A stretch of DNA of 64,000 bases, from the NCBI GenBank assembly GCA_944363505.1, contig CALVUD010000005.1, positions 1 through 64,000 on the forward strand. The letters are read 5' to 3'. The DNA is from an uncultured Clostridia bacterium (lineage in GTDB: Bacteria > Bacillota > Clostridia > Christensenellales > DTU072). The notes under the pieces were generated by a model that saw only the letters and a list, made by a program, of their open reading frames with translations, made no database searches and was not told the DNA's origin. The translations under genes and the position numbers were made by a program. Of this stretch, positions 24,204-36,049 are shown piece after piece; within the stretch, counting starts at the first letter, position 1; each line of letters opens with the position of its first letter.

Positions 24204-25046
24204 ATGAAGAAAAAGACTGTTGCCCTCTGGGCTGTCGTCGCGCTGATAATGGTAGCGCTGCTGATCGGGATAATATTCACCGGCTCCGACGAGGAAGGCG
24301 CGGATATTTCCGAGACCATGCAGGACGCCGTATTGCACGAAAACGACAAAATCGACTTTTTCGGACTTAACGTCAACCCCGGATTCATATCCGCCTTGAT
24401 AGTATCCCTGTCGATAATAGCGTTCGGCGTTGTCGTCAGGATCTTCGTTATACCCCGCTTTAAATTAAAGCCCGGCAAATTCCAGATCTTCCTGGAAAGC
24501 ATCGTTTCTTTCTTCGACGGCATAGCCAAACAGAACAGTCCTCACCGCAACGGATTCCTGGGCGCCTACGTTTTTGCCGCGGGCGTATATATTTTCGTCA
24601 GCACTCTGTTCGAACTTATCGGTATTCAATGGGTTTCCGTCGCGGGCGAATCTGTTACGTTGGGCGCGCCGCTTTCGGACATCAACGCCGCCATCGCGCT
24701 GGGCTTTTTGTCCTATTTCGTCATACTGAGCGGCGGTATCGCCTCAAACGGACTGAGGGGGATCGGCAGAACTCTGAAAGATTTCTCGCTTCCAATTTCA
24801 ATGAGTTTCAGGTTGTTCGGGGCACTGCTAAGCGGACTTTTGGTAACAGAACTCGTATACCATTATATCGCGCTCAGCTTTGTGCTGCCCGTGCTGGTGG
24901 CGGTGCTGTTCACCCTGCTGCACGCTCTGATACAGACTTACGTTCTTATCATGCTGACGTCGCTGTTCTACGGAGAGGTCTCCGAGCCGCACGTCAAAAA
25001 AGAAAAGAATAAAAACAAAAAAACCGAAACCGCTGTTTCGGATTGA
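24204..25046 (+). CDS. atpB: ATP synthase F0 subunit a
   Basis: A 280-residue membrane subunit forming the proton half-channels beside the c-ring. The essential Arg is in ISMSFRLFGALLSGLLVTELV (about 208), and the last helices read LPVLVAVLFTLLHALIQTYVLIMLTSLFYG. An N-terminal helix and acidic loop precede the core, and the tail is lysine-rich (KKEKNKNKKTE). AAGGAG precedes the ATG. First gene of atpB-E-F-A-G-D-C. Confidence 0.95.
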   Translation: MKKKTVALWAVVALIMVALLIGIIFTGSDEEGADISETMQDAVLHENDKIDFFGLNVNPGFISALIVSLSIIAFGVVVRIFVIPRFKLKPGKFQIFLESIVSFFDGIAKQNSPHRNGFLGAYVFAAGVYIFVSTLFELIGIQWVSVAGESVTLGAPLSDINAAIALGFLSYFVILSGGIASNGLRGIGRTLKDFSLPISMSFRLFGALLSGLLVTELVYHYIALSFVLPVLVAVLFTLLHALIQTYVLIMLTSLFYGEVSEPHVKKEKNKNKKTETAVSD

Positions 25047-25057
25047 CGGAGGTTCCC

Positions 25058-25444
25058 ATGACTTCTCGCTTGACCAAAACTTTACTCGTCGTTTTGTGCT
25101 TTGCCGTGTTCGCGGCGATCCTGGTTGCGACCGTCAGCCTGGCTCTTGACTCCTCTCCGACGGCTTTCGCCGCCGAAGAAAACGGCTCCGACGATACCGC
25201 CGCTGCCGCGACCGACGACGCTACCGGAGACAAGGCGCTTGCCGCCGCCATAGCCATAGGTCTTGCCGCCGCGGGCGGCGCCATCGGAATGGGTCTTTCC
25301 ATCGCGAAAGCCTCCGAATCCATAGCCAGACAACCCGAGGCGAAAAACGACATCCGCACCACTATGATGCTGGGTCTGGTCTTTATCGAAACGGCGATCA
25401 TTTACGCGTTGATCGTCGCGATACTGGTCGTCTTCGTGCTTTAA
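25058..25444 (+). CDS. atpE: ATP synthase F0 subunit c with N-terminal extension
   Basis: A protein of about 128 residues, against the usual 70-90. Residues 1-45 look like a signal peptide (TKTLLVVLCFAVFAAILVATVSLA ... AFAAEEN), followed by an acidic, alanine-rich linker. The c-subunit hairpin then follows: AIGLAAAGGAIGMGLSIAKASESIARQPEAK and a second helix with the ion-binding Glu in LGLVFIETAIIYAL. The first helix lacks the Gln of sodium-binding c-rings, so proton use is likelier. The start at 25058 follows GGAGG; a TTG at 25043 lies upstream of that site. Confidence 0.92.
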   Translation: MTSRLTKTLLVVLCFAVFAAILVATVSLALDSSPTAFAAEENGSDDTAAAATDDATGDKALAAAIAIGLAAAGGAIGMGLSIAKASESIARQPEAKNDIRTTMMLGLVFIETAIIYALIVAILVVFVL

Positions 25445-25461
25445 TAAAGGAGTAGCCGGAA

Positions 25462-25965
25462 ATGCCGCTCAATATAGACTGGCAACAGATTCTGCTGCAT
25501 CTGTTCAATTTCTGCATACTTGCGATCGCGCTGTACTTTTTGTTATACAAACCGATCAAAAAGTACATGGCAAAACGCGACGCCTATTATGACGAACAGG
25601 CAAAGAACGCAAAGGATCGTCTGGACGAAGCCGAGAAGCTGAAAAACGATTATGCGGCGCGTTTAAGCGACGCCGACCGCGAAATCGAAAAAAAGCGCAG
25701 CGACGTACTGCACGAAGCTGCCGAATACCGTGAAAAGCGTATAGGAGAAGCCGAAGCTGAAGCCGAGGCGATGATAGAAAAAGCCAAGCGCGACGCCAAG
25801 CGCGAACGCGACAAGATCATCGACGGCGCGGGCAAAGAGATCGCCGACATGGTGGGCGCGGCAGCCGAAAAGCTGGTGTTCGATTCTACCGACGCCGCGT
25901 ATGAGGCTTTCCTGAGTACCGCCGAAAAAGCGGCCGAGGACGCTGAAAATGACGAAGACAAATAA
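25462..25965 (+). CDS. atpF: ATP synthase F0 subunit b
   Basis: A 167-residue peripheral-stalk subunit. An N-terminal membrane helix (LLHLFNFCILAIALYFLLYKPIKKYMAKR, residues 10-38) is followed by a long charged coiled coil rich in Asp, Glu, Lys and Arg to residue 165. AAGGAG precedes the ATG. Its end overlaps atpA by 17 bases. It would bind the delta-type domain that here is part of the next protein. Confidence 0.94.
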   Translation: MPLNIDWQQILLHLFNFCILAIALYFLLYKPIKKYMAKRDAYYDEQAKNAKDRLDEAEKLKNDYAARLSDADREIEKKRSDVLHEAAEYREKRIGEAEAEAEAMIEKAKRDAKRERDKIIDGAGKEIADMVGAAAEKLVFDSTDAAYEAFLSTAEKAAEDAENDEDK

Positions 25966-27699
25966 TTTGGAACCCGTAAAGGCGGTCATATATTCGGATA
26001 CTCCCCCCTCTCCCGAACAGCTGGAGAGGTTTACGGCGTTCGTTTTTCAAAAATACGCCCTGAATATCGTACCCGAATGGGAGAAAAGCGATAAGTACGC
26101 CGGGGGCTTTTGCCTGGTCGTGGGCGAAGACGTATACGACTGGTCGGCGGAAGGCAGGCTGAAGCAGTTCAAGAACCGTCTGAAATCGGCGGCCGTGGGC
26201 GGCGGAAAGATCATTCCCATAATCAGAAAAGCCGTCGACGAATTCTCTCCCGAAGTGATTGCCGACGAACACGGTACGGTTCTGGAAGTGGGCGACGGCA
26301 TTGCCCTGTGCGAGGGCATGCGTCATGCCGCATACGGTGAAATCGTCGTCTTCGAATCCGGCGTCAGGGGTATGGTCCAGGATCTGAGGTCGGATACCGT
26401 GGGGTGCGTCATGTTCGGCGACGCGCGCTCGGTCAGCGCGGGAAGCGTGGTCTACCGCACCGGCAAGACCGCGGGCGTTCCCGTGGGAGAAGGCTTTATC
26501 GGCAGAGTCGTGGACGCATTGGGCACCGCTATAGACGGCGGACCTCCCGTGACCCCCGCGGCATACGCGCCTATCGAGGCTCCGGCGCCCGGTATAATCG
26601 ACCGTCAGCCCGTCAACCGTCCGATGGAAACGGGGCTGTTGGTCGTCGACTCGATGTTCCCTATCGGACGCGGACAGCGCGAACTGATAATCGGCGACAG
26701 ACAGACCGGCAAAACTGCGCTCGCTATCGACGCCATCATCAATCAGAAAGGAAAAAACGTAATTTGCATATACGTCGCCATAGGACAAAAGACGAGTTCC
26801 GTGGCGCGTCTTTACGAAACCTTAAAAAGGAAAGGTGCCGCCGACTATACGATAATAGTCTGCGCGGCGGCGGGCGAGCCCGCTTCCATTCAGTATATTG
26901 CCCCCTATTCGGGCTGCGCCATGGCGGAATACTTCATGTATTCGGGACGCGACGTGCTGATAGTTTACGACGACCTGTCCAAACACGCGGTCGCATACCG
27001 CACGCTGAGCCTTTTGCTGGAACGTTCTCCCGGTCGCGAAGCGTACCCGGGCGACGTATTCTATCTGCACTCGAGGCTGTTGGAGCGCGCGGCAAGGCTT
27101 TCCGACGAAAAAGGAGGCGGCAGTATGACCGCCCTGCCCATAGTCGAAACCCAGGCCGGCGACGTTTCGGCATATATTCCCACAAATATCATCTCGATCA
27201 CCGACGGACAACTGTTCCTGGAATCGGAGCTGTTCTTTGAGGGTCAACGCCCCGCCGTTAACGTCGGTCTGTCCGTTTCCCGCGTAGGCGGCAGCGCGCA
27301 GACAAAGGCATTGAAAAACGCTTCGGGCGCCCTGAGACTCGACCTCGCGCAATACCGCGAAATGGAGGTTTTCTCGCAATTTTCCTCCGATCTGGACGAT
27401 ACCACGAAAAAAAGCCTGGCTTACGGACAGGGATTGATGGCATTGATGCGTCAGAAACAGTATTCGCCGTATAAGCAATGCGAGGAGGTAGCGCTGTTGG
27501 TGATGGCTTTAGGCAAAGTGATGCAGGACTTAAAGCCCGAATCCGTGGGCGCTTTCGCCGAGGGAGTGCTGAAATACTTTTATAAACACATCCCCGACGT
27601 GATGGATTCCGTAGAAAACACCAAAGTACTGGGGTCCGACGACCGCGAAGCCATACTCGCGGCGGCAAAGGAATATCTCGATATCTTCGAAAACGCATA

Positions 27700-27700
<1 letters not shown>
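25949..27700 (+). CDS. atpA: ATP synthase F1 alpha subunit with fused delta C-terminal domain
   Basis: A 583-residue protein, about 75 longer than a normal alpha. Residues 5-75 (VKAVIYSDTPPSPEQL, YAGGFCLVVGEDVYDWSAEGR, LKQFKNRL) match the C-terminal domain of the delta/OSCP subunit, including its GGF...D.S..GRL motif. Alpha proper starts near 80 (VDEFSPEVIADEHGTVLEVGDGIA), with Walker A GDRQTGKTA, VYDDLSKHAVAYR and the IPTNIISITDGQ segment. No separate atpH exists in the operon, and the delta N-terminal helical bundle is absent. GAGGA lies eight bases before the ATG inside atpF, so the long start is genuine. Confidence 0.95.
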
Positions 27701-29968
<2,268 letters not shown>

Positions 29969-29969
<1 letters not shown>

Positions 29970-30397
29970 TGGAAAAGCCCTTTTCCCTGTCTATTCTCGC
30001 GGCGGACAAGCCTTTTTACGAAGGAGAATGTCTGTCATTGGTCATTCCCACGACCGAAGGTCAGTACGGGATCATGGCAAATCATCTGAATATGATCGCC
30101 GCGGTTTCTCCCGGGACGCTGAAAGCGAGACTTTGGGAAAACGGGCGCGAAAGAGTCGCCGTCGCCGCCGTTACAGAAGGTATCGCGAAAATCGAAAACA
30201 ACAACGTGCTGATACTGGTGGACTCCATCGAAAAACCCGAAGAAATCGACTCTCGCCGCGCCGAACGCGAACTGGAAGCCGCCAAAAAAGCGTTAAACAA
30301 AAAGGCGGGGCATATAGAACATTCGCTCGCCGAAGCCAAACTGCTGCGCGCCATCAACAGACTGAAGGTCAAAAAGGATTTTTCGGACAATATGTAA
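29969..30397 (+). CDS. atpC: ATP synthase F1 epsilon subunit
   Basis: A 142-residue subunit with the N-terminal beta barrel (FSLSILAADKPFYEGECLSLVIPTTEGQYGIMANHLNMIAAVSPG) and the C-terminal two-helix inhibitory domain (SRRAERELEAAKKALNKKAG, LAEAKLLRAINRLKV). It is the last gene of the operon and is followed by a terminator. Confidence 0.93.
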
Positions 30398-30402
30398 AAA
30401 AC

Positions 30403-30430
30403 AACGCGCTTTACGGCGCGTTTATTTTGT
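30403..30430 (+). terminator. Terminator of the atp operon
   Basis: AACGCGC (30403-30409) pairs with GCGCGTT (30416-30422), followed by TATTTTGTTTT. It may also end transcription of the converging DUF1893 gene. Confidence 0.75.
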
Positions 30431-30850
30431 TTTCAGCGCTTTCAGCGCATTGCCTACGGCGATATAAGCCTGCTCCGGATCGGATATCCCGGCGACGGCT
30501 TTTTCCATGGGACATTCGTCGGTATCCGCGCGGTTGCGGACGGCGTTCGTCATGACGGAAAAGGTAAACGAAACTCCGTGCGCGCTCAGAAGCTTTCCGG
30601 CGCGCGCCGACATGACGCGGGCGTAAAGCTCTCTGACGCCCGCTTTTATAGCTAAAAACGCCGCCGCCGCGCCCACTATTCTGTCCGCGACGAACGCGCC
30701 CGACAACGCGCCCTCTTTTGCCGCGAGAGAATACAAAAACGCTATCCCTCCGTCCGAGGAAAGAATCTTCTCACCGTTCCCGAGCACCGCGACGAAACGC
30801 GCCTCGTCTGCGTTAACGAGGCGAATCGCCTTTTCGTATTCGGCGTTCAC
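30422..30850 (-). CDS. DUF1893 family protein
   Basis: A 142-residue protein matching DUF1893: GGIAFLYSLAAKEGALSGAFVADRIVGAAAAFLAIKAGVRELYA, then MSARAGKLLSAHGV and a C-terminal NRADTDECPMEKAV with the family's conserved Cys-Pro-Met-Glu. The fold is cytidine-deaminase-like, but the function is unknown and no deaminase zinc motif is visible. It immediately follows the YegP-like gene, with no gap, and converges on the atp operon. Confidence 0.8.
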   Translation of the reverse strand: MNAEYEKAIRLVNADEARFVAVLGNGEKILSSDGGIAFLYSLAAKEGALSGAFVADRIVGAAAAFLAIKAGVRELYARVMSARAGKLLSAHGVSFTFSVMTNAVRNRADTDECPMEKAVAGISDPEQAYIAVGNALKALKTK

Positions 30851-31264
30851 TTATTTACCGCCGAACTCCTTTTCGGAGACCATTACCGCTTCGGGCGCCC
30901 AGCGCGCGACGCTCTGAATGCCCGCTTTGCAGCTTTCCTTGGAGGCATAGCCATCCTCGGAAATGCACAAAAGATTGCCGTTGTTGGCAAACAGACGATA
31001 GCGGAATTTGCCCTGTTTATCCTTGTAAATTTCGTATTTCGGATATTTGAGCGCGGGACCGGGTTTTACCAAAGACAAATCTTCGATATTTTCGACGCCC
31101 GAAAAGCGTCTGACGGAATCTATGCCCGCTTTACAGCTTTTAAGGTCGGCATACGCGCCTTCACACACCGCGATGGTCTCTTTGTTCGGAGCTTTCAGAC
31201 GGAAATTGAAATTCCCCTTTGCCGTGGTATAGTAGATAAACCAGCCTTTCTTTTCGACTGCCAT
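30851..31264 (-). CDS. YegP family DUF1508 protein
   Basis: A protein of about 137 residues with two DUF1508 repeats: GNFNFRLKAPNKETIAVCEGAYADLKSCKAGIDSVRR and GKFRYRLFANNGNLLCISEDGYASKESCKAGIQSVARW. YegP-type proteins are small, cytosolic and of unknown function, sometimes linked to stress. The start at 31264 follows AGGAGG; reading further upstream would run into the GH5 gene end. It lies 20 bases after that gene. Confidence 0.85.
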   Translation of the reverse strand: MAVEKKGWFIYYTTAKGNFNFRLKAPNKETIAVCEGAYADLKSCKAGIDSVRRFSGVENIEDLSLVKPGPALKYPKYEIYKDKQGKFRYRLFANNGNLLCISEDGYASKESCKAGIQSVARWAPEAVMVSEKEFGGK

Positions 31265-31284
31265 ACTTCCTCCTGTGATTATGT

Positions 31285-32538
31285 TTATAGATATTCGGCG
31301 TAAAGCGCCGTTTTGGTAAAGCCCGAGGTGTCCAGGGACGACCACTTAGCTGCGATTTCCTCATAGGAATCGTTTGATACGTCGACTTTTTCGGCGTCGG
31401 TCATGAGCTTGGAATAAGCTCCCCAGTTGCCCATTCCCGAATCGCCCACGGTTTTATACGTCCATATCGCGTAACTTATGCCCGCGCTTTCGTAGGCGTT
31501 CAGGGTGTATTCCCAGCCCTCTTTCAATCCGAAACAGGTAAATTCGCCGACGAATTTAGGTACTTCGTAGCTTAGCGCCGCATAGTCGGCAAGCTTTTTG
31601 TCCACGAACGCTTTCTGAACGGCAAAGTCGGTCTCGCCCTCCCCCCAACAATAGTTGTGGTAGGAATAACACACGTTCTCCCAGCCGTACAGCTTGTTTC
31701 CCGGATCCGGCAGATCTTTGGCTTCCCATACCGCTTCCATTATCAGCATGCGGTCGGGATCTATTTTGCGCACCGCCTCGTACAATCTGTCGTAAAAAGT
31801 AAACTGAACGATATTGGTGTATCCGAAATTCCCCGACGGCTCGTTCAACAGATCGTATCCCGCGATTATGTCCCTGTCGCGGTAACGCGCCGCCACCGTT
31901 TCCCACAGTTTGACGGTCTTTGACATGTTTTCCTCGTCCGTAAACAGATACGAGCCTTCTACGGAGCCGGAATGGTCGTTGCCGTTCTGAGAGCCGTATG
32001 CTCCGTGCAGATCGAGTATGACGTATATGTCGCGTTTGTCGCACTCGTCGATAAAACGGTCGAGAGCGGCGAATTCGGTAAGTTCCCCCTCTGCGTTTTC
32101 GAGATTGAAATACGCAAAGGGCAACCTGATTGCGTTGAATCCCAGTTCTTTTACGTTGTCGAAGTCCTTTTCTCCCCAAAAGGAAGCTTCGTAAATATCC
32201 GTCAGTTCTTTGGCGCGCTCGTAGCCGAAACGGCTCCGTAGCGTTTCCAGCATCGAAATGTGGTCGGGCACTCCGACGCCAGGTTCGGCGCTTAACAGCG
32301 TAGGAGACATCCAGCCCTCCTGTATGAACAGTCCGCCCGCGTTTATCGCCTTTAACAAGACCGTTTCGCCCGCCGCGTTTTTAATCTCGCTGCCCTCGGC
32401 GTGCAAACGCCTCGTATCCGTCGCGGTTTCGCCGCCGTCGTTGATATACCCGATCGCAACGTAAACAGCCCCCGCGAGTATCCCGATCACGGTGAGCGTC
32501 AGCAACACTATTAAGATGATGTTCAACGCTTTTTTCAT
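31285..32538 (-). CDS. GH5-type glycoside hydrolase, membrane-anchored
   Basis: A protein of about 417 residues: N-terminal membrane anchor (KKALNIILIVLLTLTVIGILAGAVYVAIG), then a TIM-barrel glycosidase. The acid/base Glu is in YDLLNEPSGN (about 230) and the nucleophile Glu in KFVGEFTCFG (about 345); GFNAIRLPFAYFN and DLHGAYGSQNG are typical GH5 segments. The substrate is probably a beta-glucan or mannan, not resolvable here. The ATG at 32538 is preferred: the promoter TTTACA-17-TATAAT overlaps an earlier ATG at 32559, which would lie upstream of the transcript, and AGGCGGG precedes 32538. Confidence 0.85.
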   Translation of the reverse strand: MKKALNIILIVLLTLTVIGILAGAVYVAIGYINDGGETATDTRRLHAEGSEIKNAAGETVLLKAINAGGLFIQEGWMSPTLLSAEPGVGVPDHISMLETLRSRFGYERAKELTDIYEASFWGEKDFDNVKELGFNAIRLPFAYFNLENAEGELTEFAALDRFIDECDKRDIYVILDLHGAYGSQNGNDHSGSVEGSYLFTDEENMSKTVKLWETVAARYRDRDIIAGYDLLNEPSGNFGYTNIVQFTFYDRLYEAVRKIDPDRMLIMEAVWEAKDLPDPGNKLYGWENVCYSYHNYCWGEGETDFAVQKAFVDKKLADYAALSYEVPKFVGEFTCFGLKEGWEYTLNAYESAGISYAIWTYKTVGDSGMGNWGAYSKLMTDAEKVDVSNDSYEEIAAKWSSLDTSGFTKTALYAEYL

Positions 32539-32557
32539 TAAGCCCGCCTGTTTTTCC

Positions 32558-32586
32558 ATTATAACACCGCGGGCGGCGTTTGTAAA
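32558..32586 (-). promoter_or_regulatory. Promoter of the GH5 gene
   Basis: Minus strand: TTTACA (32586-32581), 17 bases, TATAAT (32563-32558). The expected start near 32551 gives a leader of about 13 bases. Confidence 0.6.
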
Positions 32587-32638
32587 TACCGCTATTCGCC
32601 GTATCTTAGACCCCGCGCCCGAGCGTCGCGCGTTCCGT

Positions 32639-32666
32639 AAAAAAGAAGCCCGATCGCTCGGGCTTC
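32639..32666 (-). terminator. Terminator of the tetR-MMPL operon
   Basis: On the minus strand, GAAGCCCGA and TCGGGCTTC form a perfect stem followed by TTTTTT, just past the MMPL stop codon. Confidence 0.88.
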
Positions 32667-32687
32667 TCGGAAAAAAATCCGCTCCTG

Positions 32688-35426
32688 CTATTCGTCCCCG
32701 TCGTCCGGGTCGAAATCGGGATTGTCCACCGCCTCCAGAATATTGGCGATTATCGCCGCTTCGCGTTCCTCTTTGGTCATCTCGCGATACTTCTTTCTGC
32801 CCGACTTTGTCTTTTGCGGAGCGGAAGCGTCGATCGAGGGTTCCTCGATCTCGGGAGCGGTCAACACCGCCTTGTTGTCTACCATCAGCTTCCTGCCCTT
32901 CCACGTCGTTACCATGATCGCCTTATCCAACAATACCAACAGCTGCGGCAACGGGATCATGACCATCAGGAAAGCGCATATACCGCCGCGGAACACCGCT
33001 CCGCCTATGACCTGGGTCGCGGGCAGACTGCTGACGAACATGATCGCAGCGCCCGCGCTGGCCAGTATTCCCGCCGAGGTTATCAGCGTTCTTGCCGAAT
33101 CCGCAAGCGCGTGCTGTATCGCGTCGTATTTGTTCATCGTCTTTCTGCGCTCCATGTACCTCGTCGTCAGCAGTATGGCGTAATCTATCGTAGCGCCGAG
33201 CAGTATCGAAGATACGAGCATATACCCGATAAACACTATCTCCTGCCTCAAAATATACGGCACGACCATGTTGATGTAAATCGAACCCTGTATCACTACG
33301 ATAAGAATGACGGGGATGATCGCGGACTTGAACGTCACGATCAGTATGAGCGCTACCAGACCTATCGACACATATGTGATGATGTTATAGTCGTTGTCGA
33401 CGATCTCCTTTATCTCCAGCGTCGCTGAGGACTGACCGAGTATCGTCGCACCCCGATATTCGGAATCGATAAGGTTTTGGATCGTGGTTATAAGTTCGGT
33501 CGTTTCGGTGCTTTCCTCGGGAACGTTCAGGAACAATACGACCCTTGCATACTTGGAATCGGTACCGTTAGCTACGAATTGCGTGATAAATTTGTCCGGC
33601 ATCAGATCTATCATCCCCTGCTGGTCGATGAGTGAATAGCTTTGGACGGTCTTGATTCCGTCTATGCCCATAAGATCCATCGTCAGCTGATACTCGGTAC
33701 TGCACGGGTTGCCCGCGGAATCGGTAAATCCCGAAGTTTCCTTGTCCGTTACCCAAGCGTAAGGGATCAGCACGATCGCCTGATTCTGTTTGCCGAAAGA
33801 ATCCACTATCGCCCGGGAATCGGTGTACATCTGACTGCCTTCGCCGCCCATCGAAGCCTCGGGTCCGTAAACGAACTTGTTTTGAGATTGGAATATCATG
33901 CACGGAATTACCAGCGCGATTATTATAAAAGGTAGATAAAAACGAGTTTTTACGAGGAATTTGGAGAATTTATTGAACGTCATGTTGAACGTCTTGTGTT
34001 CTGTCTTGTCGATCAGCTTCTCCGTGAACAGTATCAGCGCGGGCATCAGGAAGAACACGCACGCCAGACTGAATACGACGCCCTTGGCAAGTACCAAACC
34101 CATATCCAGTCCCAAGGTATACGACATGAACATCAGCGCGACGAACGAGGCTATCGTCGTCATCGATGAGGAGGAAATCGCGCTGAAGCTCGACGCAAGC
34201 GCCGTAATCATGGCTTCTTCGGAATTAAGTCCGTTCTTGCGCTCCTGTTTGAAGCGGTGGAGCAGGAATATGCTGTAATCCATCGTGAGCGCGAGGATAA
34301 GCACGCTGGAAACGCCTTTGGTCATATATGATATGGCGTTTACGCCGGTTATCAGCCCCACCACCATGTCGGTACCCATATTCAACACTATCGCCGCGCC
34401 TATCGTCAACAGGAGCAATACCGGCTCCCAGTACGCGGTGGTAGTCAAAAGCAATATGATTATGACGATGACGCCCGCGACAAGCATCGAGATCATCGTT
34501 TCGTTGTTTACCGCCTGAATGGAGTTATAGGTCGTCGAAGCGTTTCCTATAAAATAGATCGTGCTGCCCTGAGGCACTTCCAGCTTGCGGATGGCCCCTA
34601 TGGCGTCCACGGTGGATTCGTCGTAATCGCTTCCGGTGAACGTTATTTGGAACAAAGCGTTGATTTTGCCCGTATTCTGTCCGCTTTGAGGGCTGTAAAA
34701 CATCTTCAGCTGACTATCGAGCCCCGTAAGCACTTCGTCCAGATTCAATCCTCCGGCGGAGGACATATCGATTTCGGAAAGAAGTCCCGAATCGAAAGCC
34801 GCCGCCATCGCCACGTTCAGCGCGGAGTCGAGAAACGCTTTTGCGGTGGTTTTTTCGGACTCGGCCATGTCTACCGTCAATAAATGCGTCAGGCCGTCGG
34901 AACCGGTCAAATCGTTCAGCAAGCGGGCGATTTGCACGGGCGTCAGCCCGTCGTCAAGTTCCGGACCCCATGTCGCGATAAAGACGTTCAGATAGTTCTG
35001 AACTTCGTTTTCACCGACCCTGCCCAGCACGTAAATCATATATTCCACGGCTTTTCCGTCGGTAATACCCGATTTTTCAGCCGCTTCCGCTATTATTGCA
35101 CGATTTCCTATCTGAATGCCCAAAAACAAATCGTCGAGCCAAATTACGTTTTTTACCCCCGAGGTAGCCTCCATCCGAGCTTTAAAATCCAACGCTTCGT
35201 CGTAAGTAACGTTGGAAATCATTGCGGAAGCGTTCCCGCTGGTGGTAAATTCGCCGTACATGTGCTCGAGTCCCTGACTGACCTCGGAATCTTCGGGAAG
35301 ATACACCACGTCGGAATAGTTGACGTCCACGAAAAACGAACCCACCACCGCGCCCGCGATGAGTATGGCGAATATAATTGTAATCCACTTTCTGTTTTTA
35401 ACTACGAATGCGGAAAATTTTCTCAT
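32688..35426 (-). CDS. MMPL/RND family exporter
   Basis: A 912-residue transporter with two symmetric halves, each one N-terminal membrane helix, a large extracytoplasmic domain and a cluster of five to six helices (about 310-500 and 680-860). GATIDYAILLTTRYMERR and TMDYSIFLLHRFKQER are the matching MMPL signature segments with the proton-relay Asp. The C-terminal tail is charged (SGRKKYREMTKEEREAA). Such pumps export lipids or drugs using the proton gradient. Its start overlaps the stop of the upstream TetR gene by four bases, so that regulator very likely controls it. Confidence 0.9.
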   Translation of the reverse strand: MRKFSAFVVKNRKWITIIFAILIAGAVVGSFFVDVNYSDVVYLPEDSEVSQGLEHMYGEFTTSGNASAMISNVTYDEALDFKARMEATSGVKNVIWLDDLFLGIQIGNRAIIAEAAEKSGITDGKAVEYMIYVLGRVGENEVQNYLNVFIATWGPELDDGLTPVQIARLLNDLTGSDGLTHLLTVDMAESEKTTAKAFLDSALNVAMAAAFDSGLLSEIDMSSAGGLNLDEVLTGLDSQLKMFYSPQSGQNTGKINALFQITFTGSDYDESTVDAIGAIRKLEVPQGSTIYFIGNASTTYNSIQAVNNETMISMLVAGVIVIIILLLTTTAYWEPVLLLLTIGAAIVLNMGTDMVVGLITGVNAISYMTKGVSSVLILALTMDYSIFLLHRFKQERKNGLNSEEAMITALASSFSAISSSSMTTIASFVALMFMSYTLGLDMGLVLAKGVVFSLACVFFLMPALILFTEKLIDKTEHKTFNMTFNKFSKFLVKTRFYLPFIIIALVIPCMIFQSQNKFVYGPEASMGGEGSQMYTDSRAIVDSFGKQNQAIVLIPYAWVTDKETSGFTDSAGNPCSTEYQLTMDLMGIDGIKTVQSYSLIDQQGMIDLMPDKFITQFVANGTDSKYARVVLFLNVPEESTETTELITTIQNLIDSEYRGATILGQSSATLEIKEIVDNDYNIITYVSIGLVALILIVTFKSAIIPVILIVVIQGSIYINMVVPYILRQEIVFIGYMLVSSILLGATIDYAILLTTRYMERRKTMNKYDAIQHALADSARTLITSAGILASAGAAIMFVSSLPATQVIGGAVFRGGICAFLMVMIPLPQLLVLLDKAIMVTTWKGRKLMVDNKAVLTAPEIEEPSIDASAPQKTKSGRKKYREMTKEEREAAIIANILEAVDNPDFDPDDGDE

Positions 35427-36013
35427 TCAGCGTTTCCTCCGACTCTTTCCCCGAGATCCTTGAAATAGAATATCAGCAAATCGTACATCACCTGTTTGCG
35501 TTTCTCTTCGGGGCAACGCGTCAAAACGAGCAAAACGCCCTCCGTAACGTTACGGGCGATGACTTTAAGCAAATATTCTTCTGGCCCGGCGGCGTGCGCG
35601 AACGACTCCGCCAGTTTTCTGTAACCCAATTCCGTGATCTCGTTGAAAAAATCGGCGTATTCGGATCCGCTGCTGTTTTCCGTAAGCAGCCGGATGCTGC
35701 GGCTGTGCTCGGAGGAAAGCCTCGTCAACAGTTCCACGCTGTATTCCGCGGTTTCTGCGGAGAATCCGCTTCCCGAGGACAGCCATTTTTCGAATACGGA
35801 ATCCACTATTTGAAGGCTGAGTTCGTAAGCGTCCGCGACACAGGCGTGAAAAAGCGCTTCTTTACCCTTGAAATAGCGGTATAAATTGCCGATAGGCACC
35901 TTCGCCTTGCTGCTGATCTGAAGTATGCTGGCACGGTAAAACCCGTTCTTTTCGAACTCGTTGAATGCGGCTTCTATGATTCTTTGTCGAACCTCTTCTT
36001 TCTGATACTGCAT
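35423..36013 (-). CDS. TetR/AcrR family transcriptional regulator
   Basis: A 196-residue repressor. The N-terminal helix-turn-helix spans about 8-55 (EVRQRIIEAAFNEFEKNGFYRASILQISSKAKVPIGNLYRYFKGKEALFHACV) and the rest is the helical ligand-binding domain. It is co-transcribed with the MMPL exporter. A perfect 8-base inverted repeat spans its own promoter at 36050-36084, fitting autoregulation that responds to an exported compound. AAAGGT and GAG lie before the ATG. Confidence 0.92.
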   Translation of the reverse strand: MQYQKEEVRQRIIEAAFNEFEKNGFYRASILQISSKAKVPIGNLYRYFKGKEALFHACVADAYELSLQIVDSVFEKWLSSGSGFSAETAEYSVELLTRLSSEHSRSIRLLTENSSGSEYADFFNEITELGYRKLAESFAHAAGPEEYLLKVIARNVTEGVLLVLTRCPEEKRKQVMYDLLIFYFKDLGERVGGNAE

Positions 36014-36049
36014 CTCGGTTTTACCTTTAAAGCAAATATTTATTCTCTT

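Noticed and set aside
25949..25965. Later start for atpA without the delta-like domain
   Set aside because: The upstream ATG has a good ribosome site inside atpF, and the extra residues match a known delta motif, so they are coding.
32539..32904. N-terminal extension of the GH5 protein
   Set aside because: It would run through the MMPL terminator and the GH5 promoter and is arginine/glycine-rich noise.
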